From Fodinibacter sp963811825 (GTDB taxonomy: Bacteria; Actinomycetota; Actinomycetes; Actinomycetales; Dermatophilaceae): a stretch of DNA of 64,000 nucleotides. Below, in pieces: positions 49,903 to 59,214 of this stretch; positions within the stretch are counted from its first letter, which is position 1, and each line of letters opens with the position of its first letter. The position numbers were made by a program, and so were the translations under genes. The notes under the pieces were generated by a model. That model ran no database searches and was not told the origin of the DNA. It saw only the letters and a list, made by a program, of their open reading frames with translations. The DNA lies in contig CAWESS010000029.1 of NCBI GenBank assembly GCA_963811825.1, positions 217,406 through 281,405 on the forward strand, in the 5' to 3' direction.

Positions 49903-50832
49903 TCAGCGGCCCTTGGGGTGCCAGACGGTCTTGGTCTCGAGGAAGGCGGTGAGCCGCGAGAGGTCGGGCGTGGACGTGAAGTCGGGCTCGACGGCATCCG
50001 TGCCCGTCCCGCCGGGGCGCAGCACGCGCTTGAGGTTCTCGGCGCCGGCTGCCTCGAGGGCACCCCAGTCCACGCCCTCGGCGCCGGCCGCGCCGGTGAG
50101 GTCGATGGCGTTGACGTCGCGGTGGCTCGCGAGCCACGGTGCCATCTCACCGGTGCGGCCGGTGATGAGGTTGACCACCCCGCCGGGCACGTCGGAGGTG
50201 GCCAGGCACTCGGCCAGGGTGATCGCCGGCAGCGGGCGGTCCTCACTCGTCAGCACGACGGCGGTGTTCCCCGACACGATGACCGGCGCGAGCACCGACA
50301 CGAGCCCGAGCAGGCTCGACCCCTGCGGCGCGAGCACGGCGACGACGCCGGTCGCCTCGGGTGCGGAGATGTCGAAGAAGGGCCCGGCCACGGGGTTGAG
50401 CCCGCCGAGCACCTGGGTGAACTTGTCGGCCCAGCCGGCGTACCAGACCCACCGGTCGATGGCCTCGCTGACGATGGCCTCGGCCGCGGCGGGCGAGACG
50501 CCCTCGCTGTCGCGCACGTCCTGCACGAGCTGACCCCGGCGCGACTCCATCACCTCGGCGACGCGGTAGAGCACCTGACCACGGTTGTATGCCGTGGCCC
50601 CCGCCCAACCCGGCTGCGCCTTGCGCGCCGCCACCACGGCATCCCGCGCGTCCTTGCGCGAGCCCATGGCTGCGTTGGCGAGGAACTTCGGTGCGCGAGA
50701 GGCAGATCCGCGACGTGCGGCAGAAGCCGGAGGCGCGGCATACACCTCATAGCTGCGGCCGCTCTCGCTGCGGGGGAACTTCCCGCCGATGTAGAGCTTG
50801 TAGGTCTTGCGGACCTCCACGCGGGTGCTCAC
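49903..50832 (-). CDS. Non-catalytic aldehyde dehydrogenase-like protein (ALDH16 C-domain type)
   Basis: A 309-residue protein; GTG 50832 overlaps the stop of the full ALDH gene by four bases. It has ALDH-fold features (KTYKLYIGGKFPRSESGRSY, FLANAAMGSRKDARDAVVAA, PEATGVVAVLAPQGSSLLGL) but ends early and lacks the catalytic Cys and the ELGG Glu motif. The opening KLYIGGKxxR matches the C-terminal, Cys-less domain of ALDH16. It probably pairs with the upstream enzyme as an interaction or structural subunit. A 16-residue insert (PPASAARRGSASRAPK) near residue 30 could hide two compensating indels. Confidence 0.75.
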   Translation of the reverse strand: MSTRVEVRKTYKLYIGGKFPRSESGRSYEVYAAPPASAARRGSASRAPKFLANAAMGSRKDARDAVVAARKAQPGWAGATAYNRGQVLYRVAEVMESRRGQLVQDVRDSEGVSPAAAEAIVSEAIDRWVWYAGWADKFTQVLGGLNPVAGPFFDISAPEATGVVAVLAPQGSSLLGLVSVLAPVIVSGNTAVVLTSEDRPLPAITLAECLATSDVPGGVVNLITGRTGEMAPWLASHRDVNAIDLTGAAGAEGVDWGALEAAGAENLKRVLRPGGTGTDAVEPDFTSTPDLSRLTAFLETKTVWHPKGR

Positions 50833-52277
50833 AGCTGACTCCCCGTCTTGACGTAGGCCTCGAGCCCGTGGCGGCCACCCTCGCGGCCGTAGCCCGACTC
50901 CTTGTACCCACCGAACGGCGAGGTGGGGTCGAACTGGTTGAACGTGTTGGCCCAGACCACCCCGGCGCGCAGCTGGTCGGCCATCCACAGGATGCGGCTG
51001 CCCTTCTCGGTCCACACCCCGGCGGACAGGCCGTACGGGGTGTTGTTCGCCTTGGCGACGGCCTCGGCGGGGGTGCGGAAGGTGAGCACCGAGACGACCG
51101 GCCCGAAGATCTCCTCCTGGGCGATGCGGTGCGTCTGGCTCACCCCGCTGAACACGGTGGGGCGGAACCAGAACCCGTTGGTGGGCAGCTCGCAGCCGGA
51201 GTCCCAGCGCTCGGCGCCCTCGGCCTCACCGACCGCGACCATCTCCTCGATGCGGTCGAGCTGCTTGCGCGAGTTGATGGCGCCGACGTCGGTGTTCTTG
51301 TCCATCGGGTCCCCGACGCGCAACGTCTCGAGGCGGCGCTTGAGGCGACGGTCGAGGTCGTCGGCGATGTTCTCCTGCACGAGGATCCGGCTGCCGGCGC
51401 AGCACACGTGGCCCTGGTTGAAGAAGATGCCGTTGACGATGCCCTCGACCGCCTGGTCGATGGGGGCGTCGTCGAAGATGATGTTCGCGGCCTTGCCACC
51501 GAGCTCGAGCGTGGCGCGCTTGCGGGTGCCGGCGATCGAGCGGGCGATCATCTTGCCCACCGCGGTGGAGCCGGTGAAGGCGAGCTTGTCGATGCCGGGG
51601 TGGTCGACGATGGCCTGTCCGGTCGGACCCGCGCCGGTGACGATGTTGACGACGCCCGGGGGCAGCTCGGCCTGCTGGCAGACCTCCGCGAACAGCAGCG
51701 CCGTCAGCGGCGTGGTCTCGGCGGGCTTGAGGACGACGGTGTTGCCGCAGGCCAGGGCCGGGGCGATCTTCCACGCGAGCATGAGCAGCGGGAAGTTCCA
51801 CGGCACGATCTGGCCGACGACACCGACGGGTCGCGGGTTCGGCCCGAGGGAGGCGTGGTCGAGCTTGTCGGCCCAGCCTGCGTGGTAGAAGAAGTGCGCC
51901 GCGGCCAGGGGGAGGTCGACGTCGCGGGCCTCCTTGATCGGCTTGCCGTTGTCGAGGGTCTCGAGCACGGCGAACTCGCGGGCGCGTTCCTGCAGGATGC
52001 GGGCGATCCGGAAGAGGTACTTGCCGCGGTCGGCGCCGCTCATCCGCGACCAGACGCGGGTGTATGCCGTGCGCGCGGCCTTCACCGCGGCATCCACGTC
52101 GTCGTCGCTCGCCTCGGAGACCTCCGCGAGCACCTCCTCGGTGGCCGGGTTGACGGTCTTGAACGGGGTGCCGCCGGTGGCCGGCACGAACTGGCCGCCG
52201 ATGAACAGGCCGTAGCTGCTCGCGATGTCGACGACGGCGGCCGACTCGGGGGCCGGTGCGTACTCGAAGGGGGACAT
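50829..52277 (-). CDS. Aldehyde dehydrogenase
   Basis: A 482-residue NAD(P)-dependent enzyme. VVGQIVPWNFPLLMLAWKIA binds NAD, LELGGKAANIIFDDAP holds the general-base Glu and FNQGHVCCAGSRILVQ the nucleophile Cys. The closing NQFDPTSPFGGYKESGYGRE is typical. ATG 52277; deoC lies 31 bases upstream, so it may oxidise acetaldehyde formed by DeoC. It is followed, with overlap, by a Cys-less ALDH domain protein, resembling ALDH16 split into two genes. Confidence 0.93.
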   Translation of the reverse strand: MSPFEYAPAPESAAVVDIASSYGLFIGGQFVPATGGTPFKTVNPATEEVLAEVSEASDDDVDAAVKAARTAYTRVWSRMSGADRGKYLFRIARILQERAREFAVLETLDNGKPIKEARDVDLPLAAAHFFYHAGWADKLDHASLGPNPRPVGVVGQIVPWNFPLLMLAWKIAPALACGNTVVLKPAETTPLTALLFAEVCQQAELPPGVVNIVTGAGPTGQAIVDHPGIDKLAFTGSTAVGKMIARSIAGTRKRATLELGGKAANIIFDDAPIDQAVEGIVNGIFFNQGHVCCAGSRILVQENIADDLDRRLKRRLETLRVGDPMDKNTDVGAINSRKQLDRIEEMVAVGEAEGAERWDSGCELPTNGFWFRPTVFSGVSQTHRIAQEEIFGPVVSVLTFRTPAEAVAKANNTPYGLSAGVWTEKGSRILWMADQLRAGVVWANTFNQFDPTSPFGGYKESGYGREGGRHGLEAYVKTGSQL

Positions 52278-52308
52278 GGGGCTCGCTTCGCGGTTCAGGT
52301 GGGGGCGG

Positions 52309-53298
52309 TCAGTAGAGGCTGGGGGAGTCGTCGGCGACGTAGTCGCCACCGGAGTAGGCGCCGGTGCGCATCCGCTGGCGCTGGAGGATCAGGTCGTTGA
52401 GCAGGCTCGAGGCGCCGAAGCGGAACCACTGGTTGTCCAGCCAGGCCTCCCCGGCGACCTCGTTGACCGCGACGAGGAACTTGATGGCGTCCTTGCTCGT
52501 GCGGATGCCGCCCGCGGGCTTCACACCGACCATCTCGCCGGTGGTGTCGAGCCAGTCGCGCACGGCCTCGAGCATGACGAGCGTGACCGGCAGCGTGGCG
52601 GCGGGGGAGATCTTGCCGGTCGAGGTCTTGATGAAGTCGCCGCCCGCGAGCATCGACAGCCACGAGGCCCGGCGGACGTTGTCGTACGTCACGAGCTCAC
52701 CGGTCTCCATGATGACCTTGAGGCGAGCGGTGCCGCAGACGGCCTTGACCTCGGCGATCTCGCGGAAGACCGTGAGGTAGTCGCCCATGAGGAACGCGCC
52801 CCGGTCGATGACCATGTCGATCTCGTCGGCTCCGGCCTCGACGGCGTCACGGGTGTCGGCGAGCTTGACGGGCATGCTCGCCCGGCCGCTCGGGAAGGCC
52901 GTGGCGACGGCCGCGACGTTGATCCTCGCCCCGCCGAGGGACTCCTTGGCCACGGCCACCATGTCGCCGTAGACGCACAGGGCGGCGGGGTGCGGGGTGC
53001 TCATGTCGGTGGGGTCGGGCACGAGGGCCTTGGTCGCCAGGCCGCGCACCTTGCCCGGGGTGTCGGCGCCCTCGAGCGTCGTCAGGTCGATCATCGAGAT
53101 GGCGGTGTCGATCGCCCACGCCTTGCTCGTGGTCTTGATCGAGCGGGTGCCGAGGGCCGCGGCCCTGGCCTCGCACCCGACCTGGTCCACGCCGGGCAGG
53201 CCGTGCAGCCAGCTCGTGAGGGCCCGGTTGGTCAGCCGGGACACGCCGAGCAGGTCTCGGGCGCGAGCGGTGGGGTCGACATCGGTGGCGGTGCTCAC
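52309..53298 (-). CDS. deoC: Deoxyribose-phosphate aldolase
   Basis: A 329-residue class I aldolase splitting 2-deoxyribose-5-phosphate to glyceraldehyde-3-phosphate and acetaldehyde. The active-site strands are ADEIDMVIDRGAFLMG, LKVIMETGEL (Schiff-base Lys) and GGDFIKTSTGKISPAATLP with the second Lys. The protein has about 60 more N-terminal residues than E. coli DeoC, as in many actinobacteria. GTG 53298. It lies between the phosphosugar mutase and ALDH genes, completing deoxynucleoside catabolism. Confidence 0.95.
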   Translation of the reverse strand: MSTATDVDPTARARDLLGVSRLTNRALTSWLHGLPGVDQVGCEARAAALGTRSIKTTSKAWAIDTAISMIDLTTLEGADTPGKVRGLATKALVPDPTDMSTPHPAALCVYGDMVAVAKESLGGARINVAAVATAFPSGRASMPVKLADTRDAVEAGADEIDMVIDRGAFLMGDYLTVFREIAEVKAVCGTARLKVIMETGELVTYDNVRRASWLSMLAGGDFIKTSTGKISPAATLPVTLVMLEAVRDWLDTTGEMVGVKPAGGIRTSKDAIKFLVAVNEVAGEAWLDNQWFRFGASSLLNDLILQRQRMRTGAYSGGDYVADDSPSLY

Positions 53299-53326
53299 CC
53301 GTGGAGTCTACGACCGGGATGCGGCG

Positions 53327-55012
53327 TCAGAGGCGGGTGGCCGTCTCGAGCTCGGCCCGGATGCCGGCCAGCCGGCTCCCAGCGCGCCCCCGCGCGACCT
53401 TGACCTCCTCATCGGCCCCGACGGGCTCGACCACCTCGAGGTAGACCTTGAGCTTGGGCTCGGTGCCCGAGGGCCGCACGATGATCCGCGAGTCGTCGGC
53501 GAGGTAGTAGCGCAGGCCCTCGGTCGGGGGGAGGCCACCGTCACCCTGCGCGAGGTCGTCGGCCCGGGCGACGTCGACCCCGGCCACCGAGGTGAGCGGT
53601 GTGGAGCGCAGCCGCTCCATGATCGCGCCGATGAGCGAGAGGTCCTCGACCCGCACCGAGAAGGAGTCGGTCGCGTGCACCCCGTTGGAGCGCGCGAGGT
53701 CGTCGAGCAGGTCGTCGACCGACCGGCCGTCGGCCTTCAGCGCGGCAACCAGCTCGGCGAACAGCAGCGCCGCGGTCACGCCGTCCTTGTCGCGCACCTT
53801 GGCCGGGTCGACGCAGTACCCCAGCGCCTCCTCGTACCCGTAGCGAAGCCCCTCCACGCGCGAGATCCACTTGAAGCCGGTGAGCGTCTCCTCGTGGCGC
53901 ACCCCTGCGGCCCGGCACATCGCCGCGAGCAGGCGGGAGGACACGATCGAGTTCGCGAACACGCAGTCGGCAGAGTCCACGAGAACGCCGGCGGAGGCAC
54001 CCTTGGCCAGCAGGTGCGACCCCAGCAGGGCACCCACCTCGTCACCGCGCAGCATCCGCCACCCACCCGGACCGGGGACGGCGGCGGCGCACCGGTCGGC
54101 ATCCGGGTCGTTGGCGATGACGACGTCGGGCCCGGTCTGCTCGGCGAGCTCGATCGCCGCGTCGATGGCGCCGGGTTCCTCGGGGTTCGGGAAGGAGACC
54201 GTCGGGAACGCCGGGTCGGGCTGGGCCTGGCTCTCGACGACGTTCGGGGCCTGGAAGCCGGCTCGGTCGAAGGCTGCCAGCACGGTCTCGGTGCCGACCC
54301 CGTGCAGCGCCGTGTGCACGACCGAGACGTCGGCGGCAGCGCCGTGTTCGACCACCGCGGCCGCGTCGCGCAGGTAGTCCTGCCACACGTCGTCACCCAG
54401 GGTCTCCCAGCCGTCCTCGGCCAGGGGCACGCCGGCCACGGACGAGACCTCGGCGATCCGGTCGGCGATCAGCGCGTCCACGGGCGAGACGATCTGCGAG
54501 CCGTCGCCGAGGTAGACCTTGTAGCCGTTGTCCTGCGGCGGGTTGTGCGACGCCGTGACCATGACACCGGCATCGGCGCCGAGCCAGCGGATCGCGTACG
54601 CGAGCACCGGGGTCGGCATCGTCCGGTTGAGGATCGCCGCGCGCCCCCCGGCCGCCACGACGACGGCTGCGGTGTCGCGTGCGAACACGTCGGAGTTCGT
54701 GCGCGCGTCGAAGCCCACGACGACGAACGGCTCGGGCCCGAGACTCTTCAGGTAGGCCGTGAGGCCGGCGGCCGCGCGGATCACCACCGCGCGGTTCATC
54801 CGGTTGTTGCCCCCGCCGAGCTTGCCGCGCAGCCCCGCCGTGCCGAACTCGAGCATCCCGGCCATCGCATCAGCCAGTTCCGCGCCTGCGGCGGCATCGC
54901 CCGACTCGGCGGCGTCGGCGAGGCCGACGAGCTCGGCGCGGGTCACGGCATCCGGGTCGTCGGCCGCCCACGCGCGGGCGGCGGCGAGCAGGTCGGAGAG
55001 GTGCGCGCTCAC
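53327..55012 (-). CDS. Alpha-D-phosphohexomutase family enzyme (PmmB/phosphopentomutase-like)
   Basis: A 561-residue phosphosugar mutase: phosphoserine loop VMVTASHNPPQDNGYKVYL, metal loop VIANDPDADRCAAAVP, sugar loop GFKWISRVEGLRYGYEEALG and phosphate loop IIVRPSGTEPKLKVYLE. GTG 55012. It is named phosphomannomutase (PmmB) in mycobacteria, where it also adjoins the purine phosphorylase gene. Lying between punA and deoC, it more likely interconverts (deoxy)ribose-1- and -5-phosphate; the sequence does not separate these options. Confidence 0.9.
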   Translation of the reverse strand: MSAHLSDLLAAARAWAADDPDAVTRAELVGLADAAESGDAAAGAELADAMAGMLEFGTAGLRGKLGGGNNRMNRAVVIRAAAGLTAYLKSLGPEPFVVVGFDARTNSDVFARDTAAVVVAAGGRAAILNRTMPTPVLAYAIRWLGADAGVMVTASHNPPQDNGYKVYLGDGSQIVSPVDALIADRIAEVSSVAGVPLAEDGWETLGDDVWQDYLRDAAAVVEHGAAADVSVVHTALHGVGTETVLAAFDRAGFQAPNVVESQAQPDPAFPTVSFPNPEEPGAIDAAIELAEQTGPDVVIANDPDADRCAAAVPGPGGWRMLRGDEVGALLGSHLLAKGASAGVLVDSADCVFANSIVSSRLLAAMCRAAGVRHEETLTGFKWISRVEGLRYGYEEALGYCVDPAKVRDKDGVTAALLFAELVAALKADGRSVDDLLDDLARSNGVHATDSFSVRVEDLSLIGAIMERLRSTPLTSVAGVDVARADDLAQGDGGLPPTEGLRYYLADDSRIIVRPSGTEPKLKVYLEVVEPVGADEEVKVARGRAGSRLAGIRAELETATRL

Positions 55013-55019
55013 GGCATCC

Positions 55020-55860
55020 TCAGATCTTGGCGACGACGGCGGCGAGCAGGCGACCACAGCGCTCGGCGGCGTCGCGACCGGCCTCGAGCACCTCCTCGTG
55101 GTTCAGCGGGGTCTTCGAGATGCCGGCGGCAGGGTTGGTGACGAGCGAGATGCCGAGCACCTCGAGCCCGCTCTGGCGTGCGGCGATGGCCTCGAGCGAG
55201 GTCGACATCCCGACGAGGTCGCCGCCGAGGATGCCGGCCATGCGCACCTCCGCGGGGGTCTCGTAGTGCGGCCCGCGGAACTGCACGTAGACACCCTCGT
55301 CGAGGTCGGGGTCGATCTCCTTGGCGATGGCGCGCAGGCGCGGGGAGTAGACGTCGGTGAGGTCGACGAAGTTGGCGCCCTCGATGGGGGAGGTCGCGGT
55401 GAGGTTGATGTGGTCGCTGATGAGCACCGGGGTGCCGGGTGCCCACTCCTCACGCAGCCCGCCGCAGCCGTTGGTGATGACCACGGTGCGGCACCCGGCG
55501 GCCGCTGCGGTGCGGATGCCGTGCACCACCGCCCGCACGCCGTGCCCCTCGTAGTAGTGGGTGCGGGTGCCGTAGACCAGGGCCCGGCGACCGGTGTCGC
55601 CGATGGCGACCGAGCGCATGACGCCCGAGTGGCCGGCGACCGCGGCCTTGGCGAAGCCCGGCACGTCGGTGTTGTCGATGCGTCAGGAGCGTCTCGCCGA
55701 TGAGGTCACCGGTCTGGCCCCAGCCGGAGCCGAGGACGAGGGCGACGTCGTGTCGCTCCACCCCGGTGCGCTCGCGGATGACGGCGGCGGCGGCATCGGC
55801 GACGGCGAACGGGTCGGTCGCAGGGTCGGACAGGGCGTGGGCGGCGGCGTTGTCGGGCAC
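55020..55860 (-). CDS. punA: Purine nucleoside phosphorylase (frameshifted)
   Basis: GTG 55860 opens the N-terminus with VALVLGSGWGQTGDLIGETL. An extra C near 55680 shifts the frame, and the rest (PGFAKAAVAGHSGVMRSVAI, RTHYYEGHGVRAVVHGIR, VITNGCGGLREEW, FRGPHYETPAEVRM, GMSTSLEAIAARQSGLEVLG) reads to 55020. Repaired length about 280, as for trimeric PNP. It splits inosine and guanosine to base and ribose-1-phosphate. The downstream mutase gene begins 8 bases after the stop. Confidence 0.92.
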
Positions 55861-55997
55861 GGTCGCAGCGTATCGACCCGGGCACCGCCGGTGGGCGCGT
55901 CAAAACTTTGTCGAAGGAAGTGCATCCAGCCGGCGGGTCGGTGCGGAAGAAGGGGTGTCAGACCAACCCGCGCACCACCCCCGAAAGGACCCCTCCG

Positions 55998-56576
55998 ATG
56001 CGACGCATCCTTCCCGTGGCCGCCGTCCTGGCCCTCGCCCTGACCACCGCCGCCTGTGGGAGCGACGAGGCCGAGCCCGCAGCCTCCAGCTCCTCCGCTG
56101 CCGCCACCTCCGCCGCACCGTCGCCCTCGCCGAGCGAGTCGATGGCGGCGTCCGACATCGTCGACACCGCTGTCGCCGCCGGCGACTTCACCACCCTGGC
56201 CGCCGCCCTCACCGCGGCCGAGCTCGTCGACACGCTCAAGGGCACCGGACCGTACACGGTGTTCGCGCCGACGGACGCCGCGTTCGAGAAGCTGCCGGCC
56301 GGCACGGTCGACACCCTGCTGGCGGACCCCAAGGGTGACCTGACGGCCATCCTCACCTACCACGTCGTGCCCGGGAAGGTCATGGCTGCCGACGTCGTCA
56401 CGATGGACGGCCAGAAGGTCAAGACCGTCCAGGGTGGCGAGCTCACCATCAACGTCGACGGCGACAAGGTCTCGCTCACCGACGCCGCCGGGGGCACCTC
56501 GAACGTCACCGCGACCGACGTCGAGGCCACCAACGGCGTCATCCACGTCATCGACACCGTCCTGATGCCCAAGTGA
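55998..56576 (+). CDS. Fasciclin-domain lipoprotein
   Basis: A 192-residue surface lipoprotein. MRRILPVAAVLALALTTAAC is a lipoprotein signal with a lipobox ending at Cys20. A Ser/Ala/Pro linker follows, then one FAS1 domain (residues about 55-190): YTVFAPTDAAFEKLPAG, TYHVVPGKVMAADVV and TNGVIHVIDTVLMP. This resembles mycobacterial MPT70/MPT83-type proteins; FAS1 mediates adhesion or binds small ligands. ATG 55998 follows a GAAAGGA site. Monocistronic, ended by a strong hairpin. Confidence 0.92.
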   Translation: MRRILPVAAVLALALTTAACGSDEAEPAASSSSAAATSAAPSPSPSESMAASDIVDTAVAAGDFTTLAAALTAAELVDTLKGTGPYTVFAPTDAAFEKLPAGTVDTLLADPKGDLTAILTYHVVPGKVMAADVVTMDGQKVKTVQGGELTINVDGDKVSLTDAAGGTSNVTATDVEATNGVIHVIDTVLMPK

Positions 56577-56606
56577 CCCCCTGAGCTCACCGCAGTACCT
56601 GCCTGA

Positions 56607-56649
56607 GCGGATGCCGGGCACAGCGCGAGCCGCTGTGCCCGGCATCCGC
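56607..56649. terminator. Hairpin terminator after the fasciclin gene
   Basis: GCGGATGCCGGGCACAGCG pairs perfectly with CGCTGTGCCCGGCATCCGC (19 base pairs) around a 5-base loop. It lies between converging genes. It also uses the GGATGCCG word that recurs through the window. Confidence 0.88.
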
Positions 56650-56669
56650 CGTCTGGTGCTCTGGGGGCT

Positions 56670-58196
56670 TCAGCTGAGGTGCGCCAGGCGCGGCCAGAGC
56701 GTGGACCACGGCACGAGGGGGTCCACGCACAGTGAGACCGGGGCACCCTGTTCCTCGTTCGACACCCCGACCCCGTTGTCGAGCCGGGTCACGACCTCGC
56801 ACGAGGCGAAGTACGTCTCGACCTCGCTGACCTGGTGGCCCACGAACACCACGGTTCGTGTGCCTTCGGGCGGGCCGGGCCTGGTCCCGAGGTCGTTGTG
56901 CCCGCTGTGCGCCGGCGGCACTCCCAGGGCGGGGCCGTGGCGCGCCAGCGCTCCCGCCTCCCCGTAGTTCGACGTGATGACGACGAGACCGGGATCGTCA
57001 GCAGCGCGCACCACCTGCGCCACCCGCGCCGCGTGCTCGGGCCAGCCCACCTGGTCCGCCGCGACGATGTTGAGGTCAGGCAGCGGGGTACGGCCGAGCA
57101 CCGTCACGGGCAGCAGGGGCAGCGCGATGACGGCCGAGACGACGGCGTTGAGGGCGACCGCGGCGACCACGAGCGCCCGGCGACCGGCTCGATCGCCGAT
57201 CCAGCGCGACGTCGGCACGCACCCGGCGGCGTAGAGGACCGAGAGGATCGCCACCGGGTAGTGCGGTTGGGCTCCCGACCACACCGTGAAGCCGACGACG
57301 ACGGCGGTGGCGGCCAGCATCCAGCGCGCGGTCGGCACCCTCCAGACGTGCGCCAGGCCGGCGACCCACACCGGCACCAGCAGCGGGCCGATCGCCACCA
57401 GCATGATGAGGGGCAGGCCGGCCCGCACGTCGGCTCCGTTGGCCTCGCCCAGGGCGGCACCCATCGCCAGCTGCGGCCAGCCGTTGCTCCACTGGAAGGC
57501 GAGGTTCGGCAGCGCGATGCAGGCGGCCAGTGCGGCCGCGAGCCATGGCCAGCGGGTGCGCAGCGGCGCCCTGGGACCGAGGACGAGAAGTCCGAGCACG
57601 AGCCCCAGCAGCAGCACGGGCATGAGCAGCCGGTTCCACGTGGCGGCGCCGGCCAGTGCCCCCGCAGCCAGCCACCACCGGGGGTTGCCGCGCAGCGCCA
57701 TCAGGGCGGTCAGCACCACCCCCAGGGTGAGGGGCAGGTCGATCGTGGAGGTGAGCAGGACGTGCCCGAGCGTCAGCGGGAGGCCGGCGAACGCCCCACC
57801 CCACGCCGCGAGGGCCACCGCTCGCCGGTCGCCGCCCAGCTCGCGGGCGATCAACCCCAGGAGCACGACGGATGCCGCGCTGGCCAGCGTCGCGGGCAGC
57901 CGCAGCGCCCACGCCTCATCCGCGACGACGCTCGTGAGGGTGCGGGCCAGCCACGGCGTCAGCGGGGGCTGGTCGACGTACCCCCACGCCGGCTCGAGCA
58001 TCCGGAAGTAGAGCTCGTCACGGTGGAAGCCGTAGCCGACGCTGGCCACCGTGAGCACGATCGCCTGCACCGTCGCCGCGATGACCGCGGGCCGGATGCC
58101 GACGCGACGGTCGTGATCCGCCCCAGCTCCACCACCAGCCTCGTCCACCCGGGCACTCGGCTCGTCAGTCGGCGACGGCCAGCGCGGCGTCCCCAC
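56670..58196 (-). CDS. Glycosyltransferase family 39 (ArnT/PMT-like) membrane protein
   Basis: A 508-residue polytopic protein with about ten hydrophobic segments. The first loop FHRDELYFRMLEPAWGYVDQ, then PPLTPWLAR, carries the acidic catalytic residue and substrate motif of ArnT/GT39 enzymes, which move sugars from polyprenyl-phosphate carriers on the outer face. A C-terminal soluble part (VITSNYGEAGALARHGPALG, GHQVSEVETYFASCEVV) follows. GTG 58196 overlaps the ABC gene by 32 bases; GTG 58148 is an alternative without overlap. Acceptor unknown. Confidence 0.87.
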   Translation of the reverse strand: MGTPRWPSPTDEPSARVDEAGGGAGADHDRRVGIRPAVIAATVQAIVLTVASVGYGFHRDELYFRMLEPAWGYVDQPPLTPWLARTLTSVVADEAWALRLPATLASAASVVLLGLIARELGGDRRAVALAAWGGAFAGLPLTLGHVLLTSTIDLPLTLGVVLTALMALRGNPRWWLAAGALAGAATWNRLLMPVLLLGLVLGLLVLGPRAPLRTRWPWLAAALAACIALPNLAFQWSNGWPQLAMGAALGEANGADVRAGLPLIMLVAIGPLLVPVWVAGLAHVWRVPTARWMLAATAVVVGFTVWSGAQPHYPVAILSVLYAAGCVPTSRWIGDRAGRRALVVAAVALNAVVSAVIALPLLPVTVLGRTPLPDLNIVAADQVGWPEHAARVAQVVRAADDPGLVVITSNYGEAGALARHGPALGVPPAHSGHNDLGTRPGPPEGTRTVVFVGHQVSEVETYFASCEVVTRLDNGVGVSNEEQGAPVSLCVDPLVPWSTLWPRLAHLS

Positions 58197-59214
58197 GAGG
58201 TGACAGGGTGACCGGGTCTCCCGGCCGGAACGTCGTGACCTGGGTGTTCGGCACCTGCACCGTGACGAGCGTGTCGTCGGGCATTCGCGCGATGACGCGC
58301 CCGTGGCCGCCGAGGAAGCTCGCGCTGACCACGGATGCCGTGCCGCCGTCGTCGTGCGCGATGCCCACCCCTTCGGGGCGCACCAGGACCAGGGCGCTCG
58401 GGCCGGACGCAGACCCCGGCAGGAGCGGCACGGACCCGCCGAGCAGGTGGGCCCGGTCGCCCTCGACCTCGCCCCGGATGCGGTTGGTCAGGCCCACGAA
58501 GTCGGCGACGAACGGCGTGACGGGCGCCGAGTACAGCTCGGCGGGAGCGGCGAGCTGCTCGAGCCTGCCGACGCTCATGACGCCGACCCGGTCGGCGACC
58601 GCGAGAGCCTCCTCCTGGTCGTGGGTGACGAACAACGTCGTCGTGCCGACCTCGAGCTGGATGCGGCGGATCTCGTCACGCAGCTGGGTGCGCACCTTGG
58701 CGTCGAGGGCCGAGAGCGGCTCGTCGAGCAGCAGCACCTGGGGCTCGATGGCCAGGGCCCGAGCGAGCGCGACGCGCTGCTGCTGGCCACCGGACATCTG
58801 GTGGGCGAACTTGTCGGCGTGCGTCGCCAGGCCGACGAGGTCGAGCATCTCGGCCGCGCGGGCCCGTCGAGCTGCCTTGTCGCGCCCGCGCAGCTCGAGC
58901 CCGAACTCCACGTTCTGGCGCGCGGTCATGTGCGGGAAGAGGCTGTAGGCCTGGAAGACCATCCCCATGTCGCGCTTGTTCGTCGGGACGCGGGTCAGGT
59001 CGTTGCCCCCGACGACGATGGTGCCCGAGTCGGGGTCGTCGAGCCCGGCGAGGATGCGCAGGGCGGTCGTCTTGCCGCACCCGGACGGTCCGAGCAGGGC
59101 GACGAACTCGCCCGGCTCGATGTGCAGGGTGAGGCCGTCGAGGGCAGGGACGCCGCCGTAGGACCGCCGCAGGTCGGTGAGGAGGACGGCGGTGCCGCGG
59201 GTGGAGATGGTCAT
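58165..59214 (-). CDS. ABC importer ATP-binding protein (Fe3+/aminoethylphosphonate/polyamine type)
   Basis: A 349-residue ATPase: Walker A ALLGPSGCGKTTALRILAG, Q-loop DMGMVFQAYSLFPHMTARQN, signature QMSGGQQQRVALARALA, Walker B LLLDEPLSALDAKVR, then a C-terminal TOBE domain (LVRPEGVGIA). It powers the two permeases encoded just upstream. The ATG at 59214 overlaps the permease stop by four bases. Confidence 0.93.
   Translation of the reverse strand: MTISTRGTAVLLTDLRRSYGGVPALDGLTLHIEPGEFVALLGPSGCGKTTALRILAGLDDPDSGTIVVGGNDLTRVPTNKRDMGMVFQAYSLFPHMTARQNVEFGLELRGRDKAARRARAAEMLDLVGLATHADKFAHQMSGGQQQRVALARALAIEPQVLLLDEPLSALDAKVRTQLRDEIRRIQLEVGTTTLFVTHDQEEALAVADRVGVMSVGRLEQLAAPAELYSAPVTPFVADFVGLTNRIRGEVEGDRAHLLGGSVPLLPGSASGPSALVLVRPEGVGIAHDDGGTASVVSASFLGGHGRVIARMPDDTLVTVQVPNTQVTTFRPGDPVTLSPRGDAALAVAD

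Noticed and set aside
53000..55141. 714-residue plus-strand frame opposite deoC and the phosphosugar mutase
   Set aside because: Antisense shadow; both underlying enzymes are unmistakable on the minus strand.
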